A program made the translations under genes and the position numbers. The notes beneath the pieces are model-generated. The model did not search any database. It was given only the letters and a program-made list of their open reading frames with translations, and had not been told where the DNA came from. Of a DNA stretch of 50,371 nt, positions 42,458 to 50,104 are shown in pieces; positions within the stretch are counted from its first letter, which is position 1; each line of letters starts with the position of its first letter. The DNA comes from Chloroflexota bacterium. Its GTDB lineage: Bacteria; Chloroflexota; Anaerolineae; Aggregatilineales; Phototrophicaceae. Location: the NCBI GenBank assembly GCA_011525385.1, contig WTGF01000047.1, positions 1-50,371 on the forward strand, written 5' to 3'.

Positions 42458-42480
42458 GGGAGACCGCTCGGCGGTCTCCC
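42458..42480 (+). promoter_or_regulatory. Intercistronic hairpin between binding protein and permease genes
   Basis: GGGAGACCGC and GCGGTCTCCC form a perfect 10-bp stem with loop TCG and no T run after it. This suggests an mRNA-stabilising or partial stop element that keeps binding-protein transcript above permease transcript, as in other importer operons. The effect is inferred. Confidence 0.65.
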
Positions 42481-42515
42481 CGGGTTCTGTTGGCTAAAGA
42501 AAAGGCGCAAAATCG

Positions 42516-43430
42516 ATGTTCCGACGCATAATGCGGCCTATCTCGCCCAGCGCCCGGCGCGAGGAGCGGATTTTCTATTTGTTCATCTTGCCCTGGCTGA
42601 TTGGCTTGATCCTCTTCAATGCTGGTCCGGTCTTCGGCATGTTGGGATTGAGCTTCACCGATTGGCGCATCTCGCTCGATGATCTGCAATTCATCGGTCT
42701 GGATAACTATTCCAAGCTCTTTGCCGATCCGATATTTTGGACATCGGTAGGCAACACGCTTTACATCGTCGTTGGAAGGGTCGTTTTCGGCGTATCATTC
42801 GCCCTGCTGCTTGCCATCTTGCTCAATCAAAAGGTCCCGGGCATCGCCTTCTTTCGCGCCGTTTACTACCTGCCCACCGTTACGGCAGGCGTCGCCGTGG
42901 CGCTGGTCTGGATCTGGATCTTCAATCCGCGCCTGGGCATCCTCAATCACACCTTGAAACAGATTGGCATCACAGGTCCCCCTTGGATTCATAGCTCGAC
43001 CTGGGTCAAACCATCGCTTATCTTGATGAGCATGTTCTCAGTCGGTCCTATCATGATCATTCTGCTGGCGGGCTTGCAGGGCGTGCCAAAAGAATTGTAC
43101 GAATCGGCTGAAATCGACGGCGCCGGCAATTGGGCCAAATTCCGCAACGTCACCCTGCCCATGCTATCCCCTGTGCTCTTCTTTGTGATTATTATTTCCG
43201 TTGTCAGTTCCTTCCAAAATTTCACCGAAATCCGCGTCATGACAGAAGGCGGACCGGGCGAATCATCCAATGTCATGATCTGGTATCTTTGGAAGCATGC
43301 CTTTATTTTCCTGAATTTGGGCGTCGCCGCCGCCGTCGCCTGGATCATGTTTGTCATTCTCATGGCCCTGACCGGCTTGCAATTCCGGCTGGGCAGGCGC
43401 TGGGTCTACTACGAGGGCGAAGCGCGATGA
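42516..43430 (+). CDS. ABC sugar transporter permease 1 (MalF/UgpA type)
   Basis: The protein has 304 residues and six TM segments. The EAA loop YESAEIDGAGNWAKF, followed by TLPMLSP, marks the site that docks the ATPase. The N terminus (REERIFYLFILPWLIGL) is typical of the MalF-like partner. It lies 86 bp after the binding-protein gene and overlaps permease 2 in ATGA. Confidence 0.92.
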   Translation: MFRRIMRPISPSARREERIFYLFILPWLIGLILFNAGPVFGMLGLSFTDWRISLDDLQFIGLDNYSKLFADPIFWTSVGNTLYIVVGRVVFGVSFALLLAILLNQKVPGIAFFRAVYYLPTVTAGVAVALVWIWIFNPRLGILNHTLKQIGITGPPWIHSSTWVKPSLILMSMFSVGPIMIILLAGLQGVPKELYESAEIDGAGNWAKFRNVTLPMLSPVLFFVIIISVVSSFQNFTEIRVMTEGGPGESSNVMIWYLWKHAFIFLNLGVAAAVAWIMFVILMALTGLQFRLGRRWVYYEGEAR

Positions 43431-44314
43431 CGACTGACAAACCCAAGAAATCAGTCTCCTGGCTCAAGTCAATCGAAGGACGCCGCGCCATCGGCATTAT
43501 CATCACCTTCGCCTTGCTTGTCCCGCTCGGCGTCGCCTTTGTCCTGCCCTTCATCGTCATGGTCTCGACCGCGCTCAAACCGCTGAAGCAGGTTTTCGCT
43601 TTTCCGCCAACGCTGATCCCCGAAACGGTCCAATGGCAGAACTTTCCTGATGGCTGGTACGGTTACGGCTATGTCGATTTCACCACCTGCACCTGGAATT
43701 CGCTCAAAATCACCATCAACAATATCATCGGCAATCTCGTATCCTGCACGCTGGCGGCTTATGCCTTCGCCCGCTTGAAAGCCCGCGGCAAGAACTTTTT
43801 CTTCGCCATCGTTCTGGCCACCATGCTCCTGCCCAACGAAGCGCTTGTTGTTCCTCAATACGTCCTTTTCAGCAGGTTCGGCTGGTTGGATACCCACCTG
43901 CCGCTGATGGTGCCGCCCTGGTTCGGCTGGCCCTTCTTCATCTTCTTGCTGCGGCAATTTTTCCTCACCATACCCGAAGAACTGATCGATGCCGCCAAGA
44001 TTGACGGCGCCGGCCACGCCCGCATCCTGCTGCAGATCTTCATCCCGCTCTCCAAACCGGCGCTGGCGACCCTGGCCATCTTCGCCTTCATCGGCAACTG
44101 GAATAATTTCTTCGGTCCCTTGCTCTACCTGCGCACGCCCAATGTGCAGACGCTTCCCGTTTGCCTGGTCCAGTATCAAGGCGCCTACGGCAATACCGAA
44201 TGGCACCTGATGATGGCCGTAGCGACCATCACGGTCATTCCCGTCTTGCTGATCTTCATCTTCGGACAGCGCTATTTCGTCGAAGGCATCGCGACCTCGG
44301 GCGTCAAGGGCTAA
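43427..44314 (+). CDS. ABC sugar transporter permease 2 (MalG/UgpE type)
   Basis: The protein has 295 residues, six TM segments and the EAA loop IDAAKIDGAGHARIL, followed by FIPLSKPALAT. The start at ATG 43427 overlaps the stop of permease 1 by 4 bp; the longer frame beginning at 43130 is a shadow inside permease 1. The C terminus FVEGIATSGVKG is the usual MalG-type ending. No ATP-binding gene follows, so the importer must use an ATPase encoded elsewhere (an MsiK-like shared subunit is the common solution). Confidence 0.92.
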   Translation: MTTDKPKKSVSWLKSIEGRRAIGIIITFALLVPLGVAFVLPFIVMVSTALKPLKQVFAFPPTLIPETVQWQNFPDGWYGYGYVDFTTCTWNSLKITINNIIGNLVSCTLAAYAFARLKARGKNFFFAIVLATMLLPNEALVVPQYVLFSRFGWLDTHLPLMVPPWFGWPFFIFLLRQFFLTIPEELIDAAKIDGAGHARILLQIFIPLSKPALATLAIFAFIGNWNNFFGPLLYLRTPNVQTLPVCLVQYQGAYGNTEWHLMMAVATITVIPVLLIFIFGQRYFVEGIATSGVKG

Positions 44315-44388
44315 ACCCGCCACAGAGGTACAGAAGTAGCGCCAAGAAAGTAATGAACATTTTGAGGACAACTGAGGGATCGGGTTTC

Positions 44389-44408
44389 GGGCGACTGCTA
44401 TATCGCCC
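44389..44408. repeat. GGGCGA-family hairpin, copy 7 (degenerate)
   Basis: GGGCGA and TCGCCC, 8-base loop CTGCTATA, followed by CCTAC. Only the outer six pairs remain. Confidence 0.65.
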
Positions 44409-44557
44409 CTACGGCTTACGACATAAATGAGGCTTGTAAGGCTTGTCCGCTACTAAAAATCATACGTACAAATTATGGAAACAGTACCAAAACAATACAA
44501 AAAAGGAGCCTATCCTTGCGAAAATCAACAAATTATTACGAAATCCGCCAAGTTTAG

Positions 44558-44605
44558 CTCCCCTTCCTCCAATGCTTTGGGGGAAGGGGCCGGGGGATGG
44601 GGGTA
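44558..44605 (+). repeat. G-tract module with quadruplex potential, copy 3
   Basis: CTCCCCTTCCTCC arm, then G runs at 44579-44583, 44586-44589, 44592-44596 and 44599-44603. Confidence 0.75.
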
Positions 44606-44647
44606 GAAAAAGCGGCATTTGGTCGGAGTAGCGGACAAGCCTTGTAG

Positions 44648-44668
44648 GGGCGACCAATCTGGTCGCCC
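44648..44668. repeat. GGGCGA-family hairpin, copy 8
   Basis: GGGCGACCA, loop ATC, TGGTCGCCC: a perfect 9-bp stem preceded by GTAG; inverse of copy 1. Confidence 0.85.
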
Positions 44669-44771
44669 GCCGTTGACTCGACGCGATTCGGCATGATATG
44701 AAGGGCGACATGTTTCTTGATGACTCTCTTGCTACTACTCAGATAGAATACATCCTTGGTAGCCATGCCCT

Positions 44772-46373
44772 ATGAAGTCCTTACCCCGCCTGACCTTGGC
44801 CATCCTCTGTCTGACATTCCTCACCGCCATCGGCAAGCTCGATCCCTTCGTCGATGTCAGCGAGAGCGCCGGCATCAATGCTACCCACCGCGGCCATTGG
44901 GAACTTTTTGACGACGATTTTGCCACCGGTTATCTGGGCATCGGCCAAGCCTGGGGCGACTACGACAACGACGGCTGGCTCGATCTCTATGTCACCGGCA
45001 ACAGAGATCCCAGCGTGCTCTACAGAAATATGGGAAACGGCGCCTTCACGGTCTCGGACTTGACGCCGCAAGTCGCGCTGGCGGACGTCGACACGGGCGG
45101 CGCCGTCTGGGTCGACTATGACAATGACGGCTGGCAAGACCTTTATGTCGTGAATCATGGACCCAACACCCTCTTTCACAATCAGAGCGGCCAGGGCTTC
45201 GCCGATGTCACCGATGTAGCGGGCGTCGGGGACGCCGGCAAGGGCGCCACCGCCACCTGGGGCGACTATGACGGCGACAGTTTCCTCGATCTCTATGTCG
45301 TCAACTGGTCCTGCTTCCCCGAATGCGGCGATCCCAATATCACCTTGAACCACGACGCCGCCCGCGACACGCTCTATCACAACCAGGGCGACGGCAGCTT
45401 CGTCGATGTCAGCCACCTGCTGGAATTTGATCTGCTGCTCGGGGCGGGCTTCACCGCCAGTTTCACCGACTACGACAATGACGGCGACGCCGATATCTAC
45501 GTCGTCAACGACCAGTTCAAAAACATGCTGGGCAATATCCTCTGGCGCAACGATGGCGAGGGCTGCGCCGGCTGGTGCTGGGCCGACGCCTCGATCGAAG
45601 CCGGCGCCCGTACCTTTATCCACGGCATGGGCTTGGCTGTCGGCGATTACGACAACGATCTCGACCTCGACTTTTATTTTTCCGACATGGTCAACGGCAT
45701 GGTGCTGCTGCAGAACCAGGGCGACGGCACATTCGACGATGTTGCCGATGACGCCGGCGTCGTCGTCGGTCCCAGCAGCGCCGTCGGCTGGGGCACGATC
45801 TTTTTCGATTATGACAATGACAGTTGGCTCGATCTTTACCTCACCGCCACCGAATTCATTCAGTTCGATATCGAAACCGGTCCCGAAGGCATGATGTTCG
45901 AATATCGCGACTTTCTCTTTCGCAATCTCGGGGACGGCGCCTTCGCCGACGCCACGCCCCAGAAGTGGATTGACGATGCCGTGCCAAGCATGGGTCTGGC
46001 CTACGCCGACTATGACAAGGACGGCTGGCTGGATTTTGTGCTGGGCAATTGGAACCAGGGTTATGTCTTGTACAGAAACACCGGCGGCCTCACGCACGAT
46101 CGCAATTGGATCAATCTGCGCTTGCGGGGCGGCGGCGATATCAACCGCGATGCCATTGGCGCCCGCGTATACCTCTCCACCGACAGCGGACGAACGCTGA
46201 TGCAGGAAGTCAAAACTGGCTCCAGCCTGGGCGCCGGCAACGATACCGCCCTGCATTTCGGCTTGGGCGATGACACCGTCCGCCAACTGCGCGTGCGCTG
46301 GCCCAACGGTGCCGAATCCTTGCTGAACGATGTCGATGTCAATCAGTTCCTGGAAGTGAACTATGCCGGCTGA
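44772..46373 (+). CDS. Secreted VCBS/FG-GAP repeat protein with ASPIC/UnbV C terminus
   Basis: The protein has 533 residues. A short Sec signal (about 1-22) is followed by repeated calcium-binding propeller blades: DYDNDGWLDLYV, DYDNDGWQDLYV, DYDGDSFLDLYV, DYDNDGDADIYV, DYDNDLDLDFYF, DYDNDSWLDLYL and DYDKDGWLDFVL, seven in all, enough for one propeller. The last about 100 residues (NWINLRLRGGGDINRDAIG, QEVKTGSSLGAGND, RVRWPNG) match the ASPIC/UnbV domain. Such proteins are extracellular and often linked to glycan binding or adhesion. The gene lies 20 bp before the LacI gene, so the pair may be co-transcribed. Confidence 0.9.
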   Translation: MKSLPRLTLAILCLTFLTAIGKLDPFVDVSESAGINATHRGHWELFDDDFATGYLGIGQAWGDYDNDGWLDLYVTGNRDPSVLYRNMGNGAFTVSDLTPQVALADVDTGGAVWVDYDNDGWQDLYVVNHGPNTLFHNQSGQGFADVTDVAGVGDAGKGATATWGDYDGDSFLDLYVVNWSCFPECGDPNITLNHDAARDTLYHNQGDGSFVDVSHLLEFDLLLGAGFTASFTDYDNDGDADIYVVNDQFKNMLGNILWRNDGEGCAGWCWADASIEAGARTFIHGMGLAVGDYDNDLDLDFYFSDMVNGMVLLQNQGDGTFDDVADDAGVVVGPSSAVGWGTIFFDYDNDSWLDLYLTATEFIQFDIETGPEGMMFEYRDFLFRNLGDGAFADATPQKWIDDAVPSMGLAYADYDKDGWLDFVLGNWNQGYVLYRNTGGLTHDRNWINLRLRGGGDINRDAIGARVYLSTDSGRTLMQEVKTGSSLGAGNDTALHFGLGDDTVRQLRVRWPNGAESLLNDVDVNQFLEVNYAG

Positions 46374-46393
46374 TATCGCGAGGGCTACGTTCG

Positions 46394-47404
46394 ATGCCGA
46401 ACATCCGTGACGTGGCTCAGCGCGCGGGTGTCGCGCCGATAACGGTCTCGCGCGTCATCAATGACACCGGCTACGTCAGCGACGAATTGCGCCAACGCGT
46501 CGAACAGGCGATCAGCGATCTCAACTACGTGCCCAATCGCCTCGGTCCCAGCATGCGCTCCAAGCGATCCAATACCGTGGGCTTGGTGGTGGCCGATATC
46601 ACCAATCCCTTTTGGACGACCGTCGTGCGTGGCGTGGAAGACGCCGCCTACAAAGCCGGTTACCATCTCTTTCTCTGCAACAGCGACGAATCCGTCTACA
46701 AAGAACGAGAATATGTGGAATTGCTCTTGTCCCGGCAGGTGGACGGCTTTTTGATCGTGCCGGCGGAGACCCAGTTTGATGTCCTCGAGTTGATTCAGAA
46801 GCAGGGAAAAGCCATCGTGCTGCTGGATCGTTACGTCAGCACGCGCTCCATCGATATCGTGCGCGGCGATTCTGAAGGCGCAGGATATCAATTGACGCGC
46901 CACCTGCTGGACCTGCAACACCGGGACATCGCCTTGTTGAACGGACCTCGCTTGGCTTCGACCGCCGTGGAACGCGCCAAAGGTTACCGGCGCGCGATGA
47001 ACGAGGCCGGCTTTTCCGATAAATCTGAACGGATCTTGTGGGGCGAATACACGCAAGAATCCGGCTATTACCAGAGCTTGGAGGCGCTGCAATGGCGCCC
47101 GCGCCCCACAGCCTTGATCGCGGCCAATAACTTCATTGCCCTCGGCGTCGTGCGCGTGCTCGACAACTTCGGCTTGCGCATACCGCAAGACATCTCCCTG
47201 GCCGTATTCGACGACCTGCCGGTGGAGCTCAATCTGCGGCCCTTCTTCACCTCTGCCGACCAGCCCGCCTACGAAATGGGTTTTTTGGCGGCGAACACGC
47301 TATTTGAACGATTGGGGGGGAACCGGAGCAGCGAATTAAAAGACATCGTGCTGCCCTTCAAGTTCACGGTTCGTTCCTCAAGCGCTCCGCCACCCAGTCC
47401 ATAG
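46394..47404 (+). CDS. LacI-family transcriptional regulator
   Basis: The protein has 336 residues. The N-terminal helix-turn-helix and hinge are complete: IRDVAQRAGVAPITVSRVI, then LNYVPNRLGPSMRS. From about residue 60 there is a periplasmic-binding-protein-like sensor domain (NTVGLVVADITNPFW, SRQVDGFLIVPAE, VFDDLPVELNL). It should bind a sugar and release from palindromic operators. The best candidate operators are 23065-23078 and 40968-40987, both placed on the transcription starts of the GHL6-like gene and the ABC importer. Effector identity is unknown; fucose or a fucosylated oligosaccharide is the contextual guess. No operator copy is seen directly in front of this gene. Confidence 0.93.
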   Translation: MPNIRDVAQRAGVAPITVSRVINDTGYVSDELRQRVEQAISDLNYVPNRLGPSMRSKRSNTVGLVVADITNPFWTTVVRGVEDAAYKAGYHLFLCNSDESVYKEREYVELLLSRQVDGFLIVPAETQFDVLELIQKQGKAIVLLDRYVSTRSIDIVRGDSEGAGYQLTRHLLDLQHRDIALLNGPRLASTAVERAKGYRRAMNEAGFSDKSERILWGEYTQESGYYQSLEALQWRPRPTALIAANNFIALGVVRVLDNFGLRIPQDISLAVFDDLPVELNLRPFFTSADQPAYEMGFLAANTLFERLGGNRSSELKDIVLPFKFTVRSSSAPPPSP

Positions 47405-47426
47405 ATCCTGCTCGCAAATGGCAAAC

Positions 47427-48668
47427 TCAGGACTTCAGATACAGTTTGATCACGGGCACTTCGGTTTTTGGCTGTAGCACCGGCAATTGCAGTTGCGCGG
47501 ACTTGTCCTCGCCAATGCTGAACGCGACTTCGCTGCCATCGTGCAAGAATTCGACATAGGCCAGGCGATCGCCGATCCCGTCCAGGTAGAGATGGCGGAA
47601 CGGATAGGCGAAGACATGTACATACAGCAAGTCGCCATTCTGCGTCAGCCGGCAATCCTGCGGGGCGGTGAAGGCGCTCGCGGTGCAGCCGTAAATGGCT
47701 TCGCTGTGTTGCGCCATCCAGTCGCGGTAGACGCGCAAGGCCTCTACCGCGCGGTAATCCAACTCGCCCGAAGCCGTCGGTCCCACATTCATCAGCAGGT
47801 TCCCTCCCGTCGCGACAGTATTGACCAACATGCGAATCAACTGCCCCGGGCTTTTCCAAGTGGCCTCGTCGCGGTGATATCCCCAAGACCCGCTGAAGGT
47901 TTGGCAGGTTTCCCAGACCACCGGTTCGCCATCCACCCGCACCCATTGGCGCGGTTGAAACTGTTCCGGCGTGTGAAAATCGACCGACGACGGCAGATCG
48001 AGCCGGTTGTTGATGATGATCTCCGGCTGTAAGGAACGCGACAAGGCTTCAAGACCTTCGCTGTCCCAGTCGTCGCGACCCTTGCCATCTTCGCCCGGAT
48101 AGGAAAAATCGTACCAGATGACATCGATTTTGCCGTAGTTGCTCAGTAACTCGCGCACCTGATTCTTCATGTAGTCGCGGTATTTGCTCATATCGCGGCC
48201 GCGGTTTAACCCGGCGCGATCGCGATGATTGCGCTGCGCATGTACGCGATCCACCGTGAAATCAGGATGATGCCAGTCGATCAACGAGTAGTAGAACCCT
48301 ACTTTCAAGCCGCGACTGCGGAAGGCCTCGACGACTTCCGCCAACAGATCTTTTCCCCAAGGCGTATTGGTCGCTTTGTAATCGGTCTGTTGAGAATCCC
48401 ACAGGCAGAAACCTTCATGGTGCTTTGAGGTGATCACCATGTATTTCATGCCGGCGTCCCGCGCCAAATCCGCCCATTTGCCGGGATCGAAACGGACGGG
48501 ATTGAAGTATTTGAAGTAGGGCGCATATTGCTCGTCGCTCAGTTCCTCGCGTTGTTTGACCCATTCATGGCGCGCCGGAAGGGCGTATAAGCCCCAGTGA
48601 ATGAACATGCCAAAACGGTCGCGCGTGAACCACTCGGTGTTGCCCTTGGTCGCTTTTGGTTGATGCAT
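47427..48668 (-). CDS. Alpha-L-fucosidase family protein (GH29), copy E
   Basis: The protein has 413 residues and no signal peptide. It shows RFGMFIHWGLYALPAR, ITSKHHEGFCLWDSQ (Glu in place of the usual Asp in HHDGF), LKVGFYYSLIDWHHPD, and VIWYDFSYPG with Asp187 as nucleophile, then GGNLLMNVGPTASG. AAGGAA precedes the ATG at 48668; the longer frame to 48746 runs into repeat sequence and is rejected. It is convergent with the LacI gene (22-bp gap) and follows the Ldh_2 gene by about 160 bp on the same strand, so the two may share a transcript. Confidence 0.92.
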   Translation of the reverse strand: MHQPKATKGNTEWFTRDRFGMFIHWGLYALPARHEWVKQREELSDEQYAPYFKYFNPVRFDPGKWADLARDAGMKYMVITSKHHEGFCLWDSQQTDYKATNTPWGKDLLAEVVEAFRSRGLKVGFYYSLIDWHHPDFTVDRVHAQRNHRDRAGLNRGRDMSKYRDYMKNQVRELLSNYGKIDVIWYDFSYPGEDGKGRDDWDSEGLEALSRSLQPEIIINNRLDLPSSVDFHTPEQFQPRQWVRVDGEPVVWETCQTFSGSWGYHRDEATWKSPGQLIRMLVNTVATGGNLLMNVGPTASGELDYRAVEALRVYRDWMAQHSEAIYGCTASAFTAPQDCRLTQNGDLLYVHVFAYPFRHLYLDGIGDRLAYVEFLHDGSEVAFSIGEDKSAQLQLPVLQPKTEVPVIKLYLKS

Positions 48669-48830
48669 CTGAAATTCCTTTCCACTAGCGGCGGACAGAA
48701 GTAGATCCAATAAACGAATGCAACCACAAAATGACAGTCGCCCCATTGCGCTCTTTGTGTCTTTGTGGTGAAAAAATGTTTCACGACTTAATTCGTTTTA
48801 CTGAACGAACTTTCCCGCGAATTCGGCCGG

Positions 48831-49862
48831 CTAATTCTCGCCCCCGAACCCTAGGCCCAGATCTTGCGCCATCCCTCGCAGATCCTCCCAAACGGCATCC
48901 GGCAGGGGAATGCCATTTTTGGCGCGATCACGGTACGACCTCGCCTCCGGCTCGCCGGGCAATAGTACCTCATCGAACCCTTCTGCCGGCGCCGTCGCTT
49001 TCACCCGTCGCGTCAACGCGCCGACCTGCCGTCGGAAATCGCTGCCTTCGTCAAATGCCCGCGGCTCCAACGCCATCATCAAGGTCGGATTGCCAAAGTG
49101 AAACTCGGCCGATGTGATCGGGCGGTGACCGGCCAGCAGCGTCGGGATAATCTCCATCATCATCGCCAGTCCCGACCCCTTGTGGGCGCCCATCGGCAAC
49201 AAGACAGCGCCGTCGTCCAATATAGAGGCGTCAGTCGTCGGCCGGCCACGCCTGTCCAGCATCATGCCGGTTGGCACGGGCGCGCCTTTCGCCCGCGCCA
49301 GCACGATCTTGCCATGCGCCACGCCAGCCGTGGCAAAATCAAGCAATAACGTGCCCGAATCCTCGCAAGGGACAGCGAAGGACATCGGATTGGTGCCGAA
49401 GACGCGCTCGCGTCCGCCATAAGGCGTCACCCAGCCACGGAACATCGTGCCGCTGGTGAAACAGATGCCGATCAAACCCTCCGCGGCGATCATGCCCGTA
49501 TATTCTCCCAAACGGCCGATGTGCGTGCTTTGCCCCAGCGAGACGGCGCTGATGCCATGCTGCCGAGCTAATTCGATGGCCAGCTCCGCCGTGAAGCGGG
49601 CGCCGATCTGCCCGAAGCCGTATCCGCCGGTCGCCATGGCTGTCGCGCCAAAGCGGCGCTTCACGCGCGGGCGCGCCCTCGGCTTGATCATGCCGTCCTT
49701 GATCATGCTGACATATTGCTTGACGCGCAATACGCCGTGCGAGTCGTGGCCGAAGAGGTTGGTCATTACCAACGACTCCGCCACCGCTGACGCGATGTCC
49801 TTTGGCGCGCCGGCCGCCTCGAAAATGCCGCGACACAGGACCCGCAGCGATTCGGCTTGCAT
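48831..49862 (-). CDS. Malate/L-lactate dehydrogenase family (Ldh_2) NAD(P)-dependent oxidoreductase
   Basis: The protein has 343 residues and belongs to the Ldh_2 (YlbC/AllD/ComC) fold, distinct from classical LDH. Visible marks are HDSHGVLRVKQYVSMIKDG, STHIGRLGEYTGMIA, PYGGRERVFGTNPMSFAVP and MGAHKGSGLAMMMEI. Members oxidise 2-hydroxy acids (malate, lactate, ureidoglycolate, 2,3-diketogulonate) with NAD(P). In this locus it could process L-lactate, an end product of L-fucose catabolism, or a sugar acid; this is inference. ATG 49862 was chosen because the upstream extension to 50066 is translated repeat sequence (hairpin and CTCTGTG modules). The ribosome site is weak. Confidence 0.87.
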   Translation of the reverse strand: MQAESLRVLCRGIFEAAGAPKDIASAVAESLVMTNLFGHDSHGVLRVKQYVSMIKDGMIKPRARPRVKRRFGATAMATGGYGFGQIGARFTAELAIELARQHGISAVSLGQSTHIGRLGEYTGMIAAEGLIGICFTSGTMFRGWVTPYGGRERVFGTNPMSFAVPCEDSGTLLLDFATAGVAHGKIVLARAKGAPVPTGMMLDRRGRPTTDASILDDGAVLLPMGAHKGSGLAMMMEIIPTLLAGHRPITSAEFHFGNPTLMMALEPRAFDEGSDFRRQVGALTRRVKATAPAEGFDEVLLPGEPEARSYRDRAKNGIPLPDAVWEDLRGMAQDLGLGFGGEN

Positions 49863-49956
49863 GGTATGGGTCAAGCGCTTGCCCGTTGCCCCGAGATCGA
49901 TAATCAACGGAAGTGTAACGCCTGCATTTGAGCGGCGCAATACGCTAGACACGGTG

Positions 49957-49977
49957 GGGCAACCTATCAGGTCGCCC
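49957..49977. repeat. GGGCGA-family hairpin, copy 9 (one mismatch)
   Basis: GGGCAACC, loop TATCA, GGTCGCCC: one mismatched pair in an otherwise 8-bp stem, in the 5' region of the Ldh_2 gene. Confidence 0.75.
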
Positions 49978-50053
49978 AAATCACACTCCTCTGTGCCTCT
50001 GTGGTGAAATAAAAATGTACTGTGCCCGCCAAATCCCAATCCCGCCAAACGCG

Positions 50054-50096
50054 CTCCCCTCCCCATTTCAATGGGGAGGGGCCGGGGGAGGGGTAG
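50054..50096 (+). repeat. G-tract module with quadruplex potential, copy 4
   Basis: CTCCCCTCCCC arm, then G runs at 50073-50076, 50078-50081, 50084-50088 and 50090-50093. Confidence 0.75.
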
Positions 50097-50104
50097 AAAT
50101 CTGC

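Larger units (their letters stand above)
44315..44771. repeat. Intergenic repeat mosaic downstream of the ABC operon
   Basis: The 457 bp have no convincing gene. They hold a 6-bp-stem hairpin relic at 44389-44408, a G-tract module at 44558-44605 and a complete hairpin at 44648-44668. AT-rich sequence lies around 44450-44540. The start of the next gene has no strong ribosome site. Confidence 0.7.

Noticed and set aside
43130..43426. Upstream extension of permease 2
   Set aside because: It lies within permease 1 in another frame and has no TM pattern; ATG 43427 with the ATGA overlap is the natural start.
44443..44631. 62-residue frame downstream of the ABC operon
   Set aside because: It is formed from AT-rich spacer and a G-tract module, with no ribosome site.
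44781..46286. 501-residue minus-strand frame over the VCBS/ASPIC gene
   Set aside because: It is the antisense of calcium-repeat codons (GAC/GTC-rich) and gives an Ala/Val/Ile-rich repeat; the plus-strand protein has clear domains.
48669..48746. N-terminal extension of GH29 copy E to 48746
   Set aside because: The extension covers the ribosome site and repeat sequence; AAGGAA fits the ATG at 48668.
20026..49862. Genomic island or prophage
   Set aside because: No integrase, transposase, phage gene or attachment-site duplication is seen; composition looks like the rest of the window.
49863..50066. N-terminal extension of the Ldh_2 gene to 50066
   Set aside because: The extra 68 residues translate a hairpin and a CTCTGTG module; the family begins near the ATG at 49862.
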